From an uncultured Fusibacter sp. (lineage in GTDB: Bacteria > Bacillota > Clostridia > Peptostreptococcales > Acidaminobacteraceae): a DNA stretch of 13,531 nucleotides. Below, one piece after another: positions 1 to 7,077 of this stretch; the first letter of the stretch is position 1; every line of letters begins with the position of its first letter. Below the pieces are notes generated by a model. The model worked only from the letters and a program-made list of their open reading frames with translations, had not been told where the DNA came from and did no database searches. The position numbers and the translations under genes are program-made. The stretch spans positions 1 to 13,531 of the forward strand of contig CALFXQ010000290.1 of assembly GCA_937958285.1 (NCBI GenBank). The letters are read 5' to 3'.

Positions 1-147
1 AATTACTTTTTAGATGGTCAGTATGCTGCCTTTGGCGAAGTGATAGAGGGTATGGATGTGATTATCGCCCTTTCACAAATCGATGTGAACGAAAAGAATC
101 GCCCACTTAACGGGATTTTTATAACCGGGGTTGAACGCTTAAAATAA
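1..147 (+). CDS. Peptidyl-prolyl cis-trans isomerase, cyclophilin type (3' end only)
   Basis: The reading frame is open from the first base and ends at a TAA, giving the last 48 residues of a protein whose start lies outside the window. The segment LDGQYAAFGEVIEGMDVI is the characteristic C-terminal strand and helix of bacterial cyclophilins, in which the phrase 'YAAFGxVxEGMDVV' is highly conserved. Cyclophilins catalyse cis-trans isomerisation of X-Pro peptide bonds and assist protein folding. Only the end is visible, so it cannot be said whether this is a cytoplasmic enzyme or a secreted or lipoprotein form. The neighbouring gene is convergent. No clear terminator serves this strand: the hairpin at 162-176 is followed by a T-run only when read on the minus strand. 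Confidence 0.88.
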   Translation, partial: NYFLDGQYAAFGEVIEGMDVIIALSQIDVNEKNRPLNGIFITGVERLK

Positions 148-150
148 TCG

Positions 151-176
151 CAAAAAAATAGAGCCGCTTAGCGGCT
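151..176 (-). terminator. Intrinsic terminator of the carbinolamine dehydratase gene
   Basis: AGCCGC and GCGGCT form a 6-bp stem around a 3-nt loop. Read on the minus strand, it is followed within a few bases by seven consecutive T. It lies 19 nt past the stop codon of the minus-strand gene. On the plus strand no T-run follows the stem. Confidence 0.8.
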
Positions 177-194
177 GGAGAAGTCAGTTGGCCT

Positions 195-518
195 TTATAG
201 GGCGTCAATTTTTGCGGCGAGAATAAAATCGGATTCGCTTAGACCCTTGATTTTTTGTGTCATTAGGTGAATGGTCACATAACCCCAACCAAAGTGGATG
301 TCTGGATGATGCCCTTCGCTTTCAGCGAGGGTGGAAACCTTTTCGACAAATGTAAAGGACTCTTTAAAATTTGAGAATTCGTAGGTGCGTTTGAGTTGAT
401 TGTCTTTTTCGACAAACCAATCGTCACTGAGCTCCAGTAAATTGCTTAGAATTTGCTGGTGGTTTAAGGGTGGGGTGCCTAGTTGACATGGTATGCACTT
501 TTTCTCAAGCAATGCCAT
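195..518 (-). CDS. phhB: Pterin-4a-carbinolamine dehydratase-like protein (PCD/DCoH family)
   Basis: The 107-residue product has the usual length and layout of pterin-4a-carbinolamine dehydratases, which dehydrate the 4a-hydroxy-tetrahydropterin made by aromatic amino acid hydroxylases. The signature ESEGHHPDI and the C-terminal GLSESDFILAAKID are typical of the family. The start is placed at the ATG at 518 because AAAGGAGG lies 7 nt upstream; the longer in-frame start at 572 has no such site and adds atypical residues. The active site normally has three histidines (H61, H62 and H79 in the human enzyme). The first two are present as H70 and H71, but the third position aligns with Q88 (codon CAA), so catalysis may be weak or the role different. 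No hydroxylase gene is nearby. A TATAAT on the minus strand at 589-594 could be its -10, but no good -35 is seen. The symbol is by family similarity only. Confidence 0.85.
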   Translation of the reverse strand: MALLEKKCIPCQLGTPPLNHQQILSNLLELSDDWFVEKDNQLKRTYEFSNFKESFTFVEKVSTLAESEGHHPDIHFGWGYVTIHLMTQKIKGLSESDFILAAKIDAL

Positions 519-613
519 AATAGCCTCCTTTGCAATGTAAATGTGTTTGCAATGCACTCTTACCCTAGGCATAAAGCATTAAGCAGGAATTATAAATTTT
601 TCTTATTTGTATT

Positions 614-642
614 TTGGGAACTAAACCGAGCTGTGATATGAT
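614..642 (+). promoter_or_regulatory. Probable sigma-A promoter of the pncB operon
   Basis: TTGGGA (614-619) and TATGAT (637-642) are separated by exactly 17 bp and lie 43 bp before the pncB start codon. The -35 matches 4 of 6 and the -10 matches 5 of 6 consensus bases. It sits in the only non-coding gap upstream of the four-gene operon. Confidence 0.6.
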
Positions 643-684
643 TAAACAATCATCCCAGCGAATCGACTAGCATAGGAGAATAAG

Positions 685-2163
685 ATGAATCGTTATAGCG
701 ACCATCTCGCATTACTTACAGATTTTTACGAATTGACCATGATGAATGGTTACGTGGACCATCAGCTCGATGAGACAATTGGTTACTTTGATTACTTTTT
801 TAGAACATTGCCTGACGGTGGCGGCTTTGCAATCACATGTGGCCTAGATCAGTTTATCGACTATGTTGAAGCCTTGTGTTTTTCAGAAGAAGACATACAA
901 TTTCTCAGGCAAAAGCAGCAATTCTCTGAGAAATTCTTAGATAAACTCGCCACATTTAAGTTTTGTGGCGATATATGGGCAATGCCTGAAGGGACGCCTA
1001 TTTTTCCAAACGAGCCCATTGTGGTGGTGAGAGGTACGATGCTAGAAGCCCAACTCATCGAGACCATGTTGCTCTTGACGCTAAACCATCAAAGTCTTAT
1101 CTGCACAAAGGCCAATCGCATAGTGCGAGCTGCCCAGGGCCGCGCGGTACTGGAATTTGGCGCTAGACGGGCTCAAGGTGTAGATGCTGCGGTACTGGGG
1201 GCTAGAGCTGCCTATGTAGGTGGTTGTGTGGGGAGTTCCAATGTTTATGCGGATCGCTATATGGATGTTCCAGCCTCTGGCACAATGGCCCATAGTTGGG
1301 TGCAACTATTCGACAACGAGTACCTGGCTTTCGAAGCCTATGCAAAGACCTATCCAGGGCATACCGTACTATTAATAGACACCTACGATGTACTGCATTC
1401 GGGCATTCCCAATGCCATAGAAGTCTTCGAAAATGTGCTAAAGCCACTGGGACATCGGCCGGTGGGCGTGCGCATCGACAGTGGCGATATTGCCTACCTT
1501 TCAAAGAAAGCCAGAAAACTTCTAGATGCTGCTGGCTATTCGGACTGTCGCATTTATGCCAGTAACGCCCTCGACGAATACCTCATTCGCGATATGCAGT
1601 TTCAAGGTGCTTGTGTAGATGCATATGGCGTGGGAGAGCGCTTGATTACCTCAAAATCCGCACCGGTTTTTGGCGGCGTTTACAAATTGGTGGGCGTAGA
1701 CAGAGGGGGCAATGTTATGCCCAAAATCAAGCTAAGCGAAAATGTAGAAAAAATCACCACACCTGGCTTTAAACAGGTTTGGCGCCTCTTTGACCGCGAA
1801 TCCCATATGTCTATGGCCGATGTGGTCACACTTCATTCAGAAGTAATCGACGATACAAAACCTTATGAATTATTTCACCCAGACTATACATGGAAGCGAA
1901 AGCGCCTAGAGAATTTTTATGCGAAGCCCTTGCTAGAGGCTATTTTTTCAAAGGGCAAAATGGTATATAATCGCCCAAATATTGAGCAAATTCGCCATGC
2001 CTGCCTTACAAATATCGAACACTTATGGGACGAAGTAAAGCGCTTCGAAAACCCGCACCGTTATTATGTAGATTTGAGCGAGCAGCTATGGCAACTGAAA
2101 AGAGACATGATCGGCCAAGTAAAGGAAAGTCTTTCTGCCCTCAGAAGTGGAGCGGTTAAATGA
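685..2163 (+). CDS. pncB: Nicotinate phosphoribosyltransferase
   Basis: This cytoplasmic enzyme joins nicotinate to PRPP to make nicotinate mononucleotide, the entry step of the Preiss-Handler NAD salvage route, with ATP hydrolysis. The 492-residue length fits the Gram-positive form. Family marks include the N-terminal LLTDFYELTMMNGY, the core VLEFGARRAQG, the GTMAHSW motif with H203 as the likely phosphorylated histidine, and GVRIDSGDIAYLSKKAR of the phosphoribosyl-binding barrel. Near the end, HPDYTWKRK is also typical. The ATG is preceded by AGGAG at good spacing. It is the first gene of an operon, and its stop codon overlaps the start codon of the rRNA methyltransferase gene (ATGA), so the two are probably translationally coupled. 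A promoter is proposed at 614-642. Confidence 0.96.
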   Translation: MNRYSDHLALLTDFYELTMMNGYVDHQLDETIGYFDYFFRTLPDGGGFAITCGLDQFIDYVEALCFSEEDIQFLRQKQQFSEKFLDKLATFKFCGDIWAMPEGTPIFPNEPIVVVRGTMLEAQLIETMLLLTLNHQSLICTKANRIVRAAQGRAVLEFGARRAQGVDAAVLGARAAYVGGCVGSSNVYADRYMDVPASGTMAHSWVQLFDNEYLAFEAYAKTYPGHTVLLIDTYDVLHSGIPNAIEVFENVLKPLGHRPVGVRIDSGDIAYLSKKARKLLDAAGYSDCRIYASNALDEYLIRDMQFQGACVDAYGVGERLITSKSAPVFGGVYKLVGVDRGGNVMPKIKLSENVEKITTPGFKQVWRLFDRESHMSMADVVTLHSEVIDDTKPYELFHPDYTWKRKRLENFYAKPLLEAIFSKGKMVYNRPNIEQIRHACLTNIEHLWDEVKRFENPHRYYVDLSEQLWQLKRDMIGQVKESLSALRSGAVK

Positions 2164-3593
2164 GTCAACCCTCAAAAGGCCATAAGCTGCCTGAAGCGTT
2201 TGTCACCCACATGCATACCTTGTTGGGTGAAGAACTACAGGCCTATTTATCGAGTTTTGACAACTCAAAGGTCGCAGGACTAAGGGTCAATACCACAAAA
2301 ATATCTCCCGAGGCACTTCGGGAGATTGCGCCTTTCGAGCTTACGCCCATTCCATGGACAACCGATGGGTTTTATGTCTGTGCTGAGGCGCGACCTGCAA
2401 AGGACCCCTTATATCATGCGGGTTTATACTACCTTCAAGAGCCCAGTGCAATGGCTCCGGGTGCGGTTTTATCTCCACACCTAGGCGATTATGTTCTAGA
2501 TGTCTGTGCAGCACCTGGAGGCAAGACGCTACAACTGGCAAATTGTGTTGGCGATTATGGCTTGGTGGTGTCCAACGACATTTCTGCCAGTAGGTTGCAG
2601 GCAGTGATTCGCAATATTGAGCGCTTTGGACTAAAAAATGTGGTTGTGACGGCGAGCGATCTACAAGATTTTTCAGAGCAGCAACGGGATTTCTACGATG
2701 CCGTGCTTCTCGATGCCCCTTGTTCAGGGGAAGGTATGTTTCGAAAAGATACTGCAATGCTCGACTACTGGACGCCTGAATCGCCACAGAAATACGCCGA
2801 CATCCAGATGCGACTGATTTCACATGTAGACACCGTGCTTAAATCTGGGGGAAAAGTGATGTATTCCACATGCACCTTTTCTACCCTCGAGAATGAAGCG
2901 GTTATCGCAAGTGCACTTGAGCAGTTTAGCGCTTGGCGTGTAGTCGACATTAAAAAGGGCGCACCTCAAAATATTGATATCACCTCATTTAGGCCAGGTG
3001 TGGCATTAAACAATAATCATAGCCTCATCAATACCCGCCGCCTTTATCCCTTTGCCCTTCAGGGAGAAGGGCACTTTTTAGCGCTCTTAGAGAAGGACGA
3101 TAGCCTTGAGGCTAAAAAAGCACCAAGGTCAAAGGGTGGACTCTACTATTCAGAGCAACTGACCCAGCCACCGCCAGCCCTAGAGGCCTTTATGAGCGAA
3201 GTGCTCTATGATCCACAGACTCCAGAAGATTTTAGAATACGAGGCAACTACCGCATTCACGCAGACAAGGTTTTGCTAGAACCTGCCGCGGTACCAGATC
3301 TGAATGGCGTGCGTGTTCTAAGAAGAGGCTGGTACCTCGGCGACCTAGTCAAAGGACGTTTTGAGCCAGCCCAAAGCTTTGCCATGGGATTAACAAAGGC
3401 GCAAATTAAAAATCACATTACCTTCCCCCTCGAAGCACCAGAGGTAACCAAGTACCTTAAGTGTGAGACTCTCAGTGTAGATGTGGATAATGGTTGGTAT
3501 GTGGTGTGTATGGACGCTTACCCCCTCGGATGGGCCAAAGTAGTCAATGGACAACTCAAAAACAAGTATCCCGCAGCTTGGCGGATGCTATAA
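2160..3593 (+). CDS. rsmF: RsmF-type rRNA (cytosine-C5) methyltransferase
   Basis: This 477-residue protein belongs to the NOL1/NOP2/Sun family, which methylates C5 of cytosine in rRNA using S-adenosylmethionine. The SAM-binding motif DVCAAPGGKT lies at residues 114-123. The two catalytic cysteines are in DAPCSGEGMFRKD (C188) and YSTCTFSTLENE (C238). The long C-terminal part (about 310-477) with GVRVLRRGWYLGDLVKGRFEP resembles the extra domains of RsmF/YebU. These Gram-positive homologues are usually annotated RsmF by similarity; the exact target cytosine cannot be read from the sequence. The start codon overlaps the pncB stop, with GGAG in the end of pncB as a likely ribosome-binding site. 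The next gene starts 20 nt downstream in the same operon. Confidence 0.93.
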   Translation: MSQPSKGHKLPEAFVTHMHTLLGEELQAYLSSFDNSKVAGLRVNTTKISPEALREIAPFELTPIPWTTDGFYVCAEARPAKDPLYHAGLYYLQEPSAMAPGAVLSPHLGDYVLDVCAAPGGKTLQLANCVGDYGLVVSNDISASRLQAVIRNIERFGLKNVVVTASDLQDFSEQQRDFYDAVLLDAPCSGEGMFRKDTAMLDYWTPESPQKYADIQMRLISHVDTVLKSGGKVMYSTCTFSTLENEAVIASALEQFSAWRVVDIKKGAPQNIDITSFRPGVALNNNHSLINTRRLYPFALQGEGHFLALLEKDDSLEAKKAPRSKGGLYYSEQLTQPPPALEAFMSEVLYDPQTPEDFRIRGNYRIHADKVLLEPAAVPDLNGVRVLRRGWYLGDLVKGRFEPAQSFAMGLTKAQIKNHITFPLEAPEVTKYLKCETLSVDVDNGWYVVCMDAYPLGWAKVVNGQLKNKYPAAWRML

Positions 3594-3613
3594 GTGCTAT
3601 AGGAGCGATGTAC

Positions 3614-4333
3614 ATGCGTTTAGATAAATTTTTAAGCAATATGGGACTTGGCTCTCGAACCGACGTCAAACGCGATTTGGCAAGAGGCGCTATTACTGTC
3701 AACGGCAGGGTGGAGAAGTCGCCAAAAGTCCATATTGATCCCGAGGTCGATGAAGTATTTTGCGGTACCAAGCGCATCAGTTATGTGCCACTGGTGTATC
3801 TCATGCTCAATAAGCCCCAAGGCTATATTTCGGCCACCGAAGATCGCAATATGCAAACGGTGCTCGACCTTGTGCCCAAGGGTTATCGGCACTACGACTT
3901 ATTTCCTGCGGGACGCTTAGATCGCGATACTGTTGGTCTATTACTTCTCACCAACGATGGTCCCTTGGCACATCGGCTGCTCTCGCCCAAATACCACGTG
4001 GGAAAAACCTACCGTGTCACTGCAGAGCGCCCCTTGTCGGATGCAGACCTCGACTGCTTGCAATCAGGTGTGGTGATTGCTGACAATTATACAACACTGC
4101 CAGCAAAGGCTGTGCGCGTGAGCGAAGACCCTCCGGTAATCGACTTAACCATTCGCGAGGGCAAATACCACCAGGTCAAAGAAATGCTCCTTGCAGTAGA
4201 TAACTGCGTCGTATTTTTGGAGCGCTTGGTCTTTGGACCGCTGTTATTAGATTCCCAATTAGAGCGCGGACAACTCAGACCGCTTTCAGTAAAAGAAATC
4301 GAGGCGTTATACGCAAGTACACAGGAGGAATAG
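3614..4333 (+). CDS. rsuA: RsuA/RluB-family pseudouridine synthase (probably 16S rRNA Psi516)
   Basis: The 239-residue protein has an N-terminal S4 RNA-binding domain (MRLDKFLSNMGLGSR, residues 1 to about 48) and a pseudouridine synthase domain. The catalytic aspartate is D103 in GRLDRDTVGLLLLTNDG, and MLNKPQGYISA and EGKYHQVKEML are further family signatures. RsuA itself isomerises U516 of 16S rRNA; the close relatives RluB, RluE and RluF act on 23S rRNA, so the symbol is a best guess from size and typical annotation. The start at 3614 is preferred: AGGAG at 3601-3605 is 8 nt upstream and the S4 domain begins immediately. Longer in-frame starts at 3494 or 3608 would overlap the previous gene or sit too close to the ribosome-binding site. 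It is the third gene of the pncB operon. Confidence 0.9.
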   Translation: MRLDKFLSNMGLGSRTDVKRDLARGAITVNGRVEKSPKVHIDPEVDEVFCGTKRISYVPLVYLMLNKPQGYISATEDRNMQTVLDLVPKGYRHYDLFPAGRLDRDTVGLLLLTNDGPLAHRLLSPKYHVGKTYRVTAERPLSDADLDCLQSGVVIADNYTTLPAKAVRVSEDPPVIDLTIREGKYHQVKEMLLAVDNCVVFLERLVFGPLLLDSQLERGQLRPLSVKEIEALYASTQEE

Positions 4334-4335
4334 CC

Positions 4336-5034
4336 ATGATACTCAATGTGGTGCATTTAAAGCAAATGGATTACGACGCTGCCCACGATCTACAAATCAA
4401 GGTGTTAGAAGCGGTTCAACAAGGTGTTCTCGGCGACACCCTGCTACTTGTGGAGCATCCCCCAGTGATCACCATGGGTCGCAATGCCGTTGAGGGCAAT
4501 GTGCTGTTTTCGGAAAGTTATTTAGCCAGTCAAGGTATTTCTCTTCGCACCATCGAGCGCGGTGGCGATGCCACATATCATGGGCCAGGACAGTTGGTAG
4601 GTTATCCAATTTTCGATCTTAAGGCCAGACACGGTCGAAGCATTAAGTCTTTTGTCGATAAGCTTGAGGCGGTTTTTATCGAATATCTCAATGGCGAACA
4701 CCAATTGGGAGCAGATAGAAACCCCGTTAATGCAGGGGTTTGGCTCGGCGATAGCAAAATTACAGCCATTGGTTTAGCTGTAAAGCGCGGTGTCACTTTT
4801 CATGGCTTTGCCTTTAACATCAATACAGACCTCAGTCACTATCAGTATATTGTTCCCTGCGGCTTGGTGGGTAAAACGGTGACCTCTTTAGCCGAGTGCC
4901 TAGGTGGCCCTGTGGACTTTGATGCAGTCAGCGTCGCAGTTGCCCGGGCCTTCGTGATTCAATACGGCTTTGAGTCACAAAATGAAATGAGCCTTGCAGC
5001 ACTTGAGTCGATTTTAGAGAAGGGCTCGTGCTAA
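4336..5034 (+). CDS. lipB: Octanoyl-[acyl carrier protein]:protein N-octanoyltransferase LipB
   Basis: LipB transfers octanoate from acyl carrier protein to the lipoyl domains of 2-oxoacid dehydrogenases or glycine cleavage H protein, the first step of lipoate synthesis. The 232-residue length is normal. The substrate-pocket signature RGGDATYHGPGQLVGYPI is at residues 75-92. The catalytic pair corresponds to K141 in the GDSKITAIG segment and C175 in VPCGLVGKTVTSL, matching the Lys/Cys dyad known for LipB. AGGAGG at 4323-4328 lies inside the end of the preceding gene, 7 nt before the ATG, so the gene is tightly coupled to its operon. LipA, which would insert sulfur, is not in the window. Many Firmicutes use LipM/LipL instead, so possession of true LipB is a small distinguishing trait. 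Confidence 0.95.
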   Translation: MILNVVHLKQMDYDAAHDLQIKVLEAVQQGVLGDTLLLVEHPPVITMGRNAVEGNVLFSESYLASQGISLRTIERGGDATYHGPGQLVGYPIFDLKARHGRSIKSFVDKLEAVFIEYLNGEHQLGADRNPVNAGVWLGDSKITAIGLAVKRGVTFHGFAFNINTDLSHYQYIVPCGLVGKTVTSLAECLGGPVDFDAVSVAVARAFVIQYGFESQNEMSLAALESILEKGSC

Positions 5035-5071
5035 GTGAGCCTATGTTTAGGAAACGCTTTCACGTTTTTTT
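5035..5071 (+). terminator. Probable terminator of the pncB-rsmF-rsuA-lipB operon
   Basis: Right after the lipB stop codon, GTGAG and a later CTTTCAC can pair imperfectly around an inner CCTA/TAGG hairpin, followed by seven T (5065-5071). The stem is irregular, but the T-run and the location between an operon and a new promoter support the call. Confidence 0.5.
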
Positions 5072-5084
5072 GGCGGCCTGGCTC

Positions 5085-5113
5085 TTGACAGCATAGACAA
5101 AAGGGCATATTAT
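5085..5113 (+). promoter_or_regulatory. Sigma-A promoter of the T-box/cysE transcript
   Basis: A perfect TTGACA (5085-5090), a 17-bp spacer and TATTAT (5108-5113, 5 of 6) form a near-consensus promoter. Transcription would begin near 5120, giving a leader of about 330 nt before cysE. This is the best promoter in the window, as expected for a gene controlled by transcription termination rather than by initiation. Confidence 0.88.
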
Positions 5114-5120
5114 TAGGTCA

Positions 5121-5402
5121 TAAATCTGAGCATTTTAATAAGGTATGCGCTAACATATCGTTATCGCATGTCGCAAGGCTAAGACGAAGGAAAGTAACCT
5201 CGAATCACCTTTACAGAGAGGAAATGGCGCTGAAAATTTCCAAGGTGTTCGATGCGAAGTGCCCTTCTGAGCTCCGTTCCGAAACGATGTTTCACATCGC
5301 AGTAGGCAGCGGCGGGTGCGCCCGTTATTGTGCACACCAAGTGATTGCTAGAGTGGAACCGCAAGCCAAGCTTTGCCTCTATCTTAGAGGTGAAGTTTTT
5401 TT
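5121..5402 (+). promoter_or_regulatory. T-box riboswitch, cysteine type (tRNA-Cys sensing), controlling cysE
   Basis: All key parts of a T-box leader are visible. Stem I closes with GAAGG (5186-5190) and CCTTC (5263-5267). Its loop-E pair AGTA (5193-5196) and GAA (5256-5258) flanks a specifier TGC (5260-5262), the cysteine codon. The upper helix CGAA-t-CACC (5201-5209) pairs with GGTGTTCG (5244-5251). The T-box AGAGTGGAACCGC is at 5350-5362. Its TGGA would pair with the UCCA end of tRNA-Cys, whose discriminator base is U73, an independent match to cysteine. In the antiterminator, 5349-5353 pairs with 5377-5381, the 7-nt bulge TGGAACC is at 5354-5360, and GCAA (5361-5364) pairs with TTGC (5373-5376). 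This excludes the terminator at 5371-5395. An additional hairpin (5145-5169) precedes Stem I. Uncharged tRNA-Cys should therefore permit cysE transcription. Confidence 0.95.
5371..5402 (+). terminator. T-box conditional terminator before cysE
   Basis: Bases 5371-5381 and 5385-5395 form an 11-bp stem (two G-U pairs) with loop TCT, followed by seven T (5396-5402). The 5' arm includes the bases used by the antiterminator, so the two structures are mutually exclusive. It should act when tRNA-Cys is charged. Confidence 0.92.
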
Positions 5403-5450
5403 GTTGGATGCGGCTGTGGCATGTGATGCATAAAGAAAGAGAGGCATATC

Positions 5451-6035
5451 GTGTTTAAAGCAATGAAAGCGTATTTAGACAATATTCGAGAGAAAGATCC
5501 AGCGGCTAGAAGTTACCTTGAAGTGATTTTGCTGTATCCAACGGTTCACGCCATAGTGTCCTATCGCATGAGTCATTTTTTATTCAAAAGAAAGTTCTTC
5601 TTCTTGGCGCGACTAATTTCTCAGATCACAAGGCTATTGACGGGAATCGAAATTCACCCTGGTGCAACCATAGGGCGCATGCTATTTATTGATCACGGCA
5701 TGGGTGTGGTCATCGGCGAGACCGCAGAAATCGGCGATCGCGTGACATTATACCAAGGAGTCACCCTAGGTGGAACGGGCAAACACTCCGGAAAGAGACA
5801 TCCGACCCTAGGTGACGATGTGGTGGTGGGATCTGGCGCAAAAGTGCTTGGGCCGATCAGAGTGGCAAATGGCACTAAAATTGGCGCTAATTCTGTGCTA
5901 CTAAAAGATACAATCACCAACTCTACTGCAGTTGGCATTCCTGCACGTGTAATTAATACGCCGACAGAACCTGTCGTTCAGGTCTTGAATAGAGACAACA
6001 AACGTATTACAATATATAATGACATGGTGATTTAG
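5451..6035 (+). CDS. cysE: Serine O-acetyltransferase
   Basis: CysE transfers acetyl from acetyl-CoA to L-serine, giving O-acetylserine for cysteine synthesis. The 194-residue form is the short type common in Gram-positives. A helical N-terminal part (to about residue 65) is followed by a left-handed beta-helix of hexapeptide repeats, with [19 protein letters not shown] and [19 protein letters not shown]82 in IDHGMG and H117 in KRHP correspond to the conserved active-site histidines. The GTG at 5451 is chosen as start because AGAGG lies 6 nt upstream; the next ATG (5463) is too far from it. The gene follows a cysteine-specific T-box and a strong promoter, so it is induced when cysteinyl-tRNA runs low. 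No cysK lies beside it; a strong terminator follows at once, so it appears monocistronic. Confidence 0.96.
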   Translation: MFKAMKAYLDNIREKDPAARSYLEVILLYPTVHAIVSYRMSHFLFKRKFFFLARLISQITRLLTGIEIHPGATIGRMLFIDHGMGVVIGETAEIGDRVTLYQGVTLGGTGKHSGKRHPTLGDDVVVGSGAKVLGPIRVANGTKIGANSVLLKDTITNSTAVGIPARVINTPTEPVVQVLNRDNKRITIYNDMVI

Positions 6036-6054
6036 ATAATCATCACAAACCAAC

Positions 6055-6081
6055 GAGGCTGTCGTAGACAGTCTCTTTTTT
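6055..6081 (+). terminator. Intrinsic terminator after cysE
   Basis: GAGGCTGTC (6055-6063) and GACAGTCTC (6067-6075) form a 9-bp stem with one G-U pair and loop GTA, followed by six T. It ends the T-box/cysE transcript before the lipoprotein gene. Confidence 0.9.
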
Positions 6082-6119
6082 AGCGTGCGATATGTAATCT
6101 GCCATACTGGAGGTGTCTT

Positions 6120-7070
6120 GTGTCGAAAGCACTTAATTATAAATGGATACTGCTGTTGCTTTGTATGGTGCTTTTAACGGGTTGTTCAGCCAGCAATGAG
6201 AGCGTTGAAGGTAGAGCAAGTAGATTAGAAGCAGCCTTAAAGACTAAAAACAGCGAAGAGGTAGTGGCACTACTCCAGGCCATACCCGCAGAATCAAGGG
6301 CTGTTGTGATTGAAAATATCTCCTTTGAAAGCCTTAAGCAATATGGGGTTGAACTCGCCAGTGCCCTAGAGGCGCTCGATGTGCGCTGGCGCTTTGATAT
6401 GAAGGGGTTTTCAATCGATTACTTAAAGCAAATTGAAGCCATTAACAGCCTAGAAGAAGCCAATATTGTAGAGGCGGTTGAGCCGATAACCATTATTCAG
6501 GCATGTAAAACCGATAAGGATGTTATTAAGCTCTATATCGATCAGTTGAATATTGAGGGTGTAAATCCCAAAGAAGACATGTTTGTAAAACAGGGCTCTA
6601 TCTCCATGTCGTGGCAATACCAAAAAGGCGCCGCTCACATCTCCAAACTAGATATGATTTCTTATAACATTGTGAATAAAAGCTTCTACCAAATCACTTA
6701 TCAAGAAAATAGCCTTACAATCAAACCCCTAGAAACCCTGTCGATCAATTACAATGACTATTCGTTGTTAGAGTTATCGCATATGGACCACCTGCAGGCA
6801 CTATTGCCTTTGATTCCCACCATCACTGCGCCCATCAAGCTTACTTTAACCACGTATAAACCCGAAGATGAGGGCACATACGTTGGGCTGCCAATGGCTT
6901 ATTCAATCGATGGCATCTATCAAATCGCAAAGCAGCAACCCCTCAAAAAATCCGTGGGGAAGCTAGAAATTGTCTGGAATCCAGCTCTTGAAACGCCGCC
7001 ACAAGTAGGCGCGTTGCAAAAGATAAATTATCATCTAGGGATTCCCCTAGAAATTCAAAACGAGGAGTAA
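6120..7070 (+). CDS. Lipoprotein of unknown function
   Basis: The 316-residue product starts with a lipoprotein signal peptide: a short basic segment, a hydrophobic run (about residues 9-19) and the lipobox LTGC with C22 as the lipidated cysteine. It should be anchored on the outer face of the membrane. The mature part is not recognised. Residues 28-110 look helical and acidic, and the rest appears to be mixed strand and helix. The start is a GTG at 6120, supported by GGAGGT at 6109-6114. The gene lies 7 nt upstream of a UPF0016-type cation transporter gene, whose ribosome-binding site is inside this gene's end. The two are therefore very probably co-transcribed, and a role linked to the transporter or its metal is possible but unproven. 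No convincing promoter was found in the short gap after the cysE terminator. Confidence 0.85.
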   Translation: MSKALNYKWILLLLCMVLLTGCSASNESVEGRASRLEAALKTKNSEEVVALLQAIPAESRAVVIENISFESLKQYGVELASALEALDVRWRFDMKGFSIDYLKQIEAINSLEEANIVEAVEPITIIQACKTDKDVIKLYIDQLNIEGVNPKEDMFVKQGSISMSWQYQKGAAHISKLDMISYNIVNKSFYQITYQENSLTIKPLETLSINYNDYSLLELSHMDHLQALLPLIPTITAPIKLTLTTYKPEDEGTYVGLPMAYSIDGIYQIAKQQPLKKSVGKLEIVWNPALETPPQVGALQKINYHLGIPLEIQNEE

Positions 7071-7077
7071 GTAGCGC

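Noticed and set aside
519..572. Longer start for the carbinolamine dehydratase
   Set aside because: The AAAGGAGG just before the ATG at 518 lies inside this extension, and the extra residues do not fit the family.
2341..2823. Minus-strand open frame of 160 codons
   Set aside because: It lies opposite the well-supported methyltransferase gene, has no family likeness, and its composition is that of an antisense shadow.
3494..3613. Longer N-terminus for the pseudouridine synthase
   Set aside because: It would overlap the methyltransferase gene by about 100 bases and add residues outside the S4 domain; the ATG at 3614 has a well-placed ribosome-binding site.
5224..5433. A 69-codon open frame upstream of cysE
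   Set aside because: It lies entirely within the T-box leader, has no ribosome-binding site of its own at the right distance, and its bases are explained by Stem I, the T-box and the terminator.
6027..6046. Imperfect palindrome GTGATT/AATCATCAC around the cysE stop codon
   Set aside because: It is short, bulged and A/T-rich, and a much stronger terminator follows at 6055.
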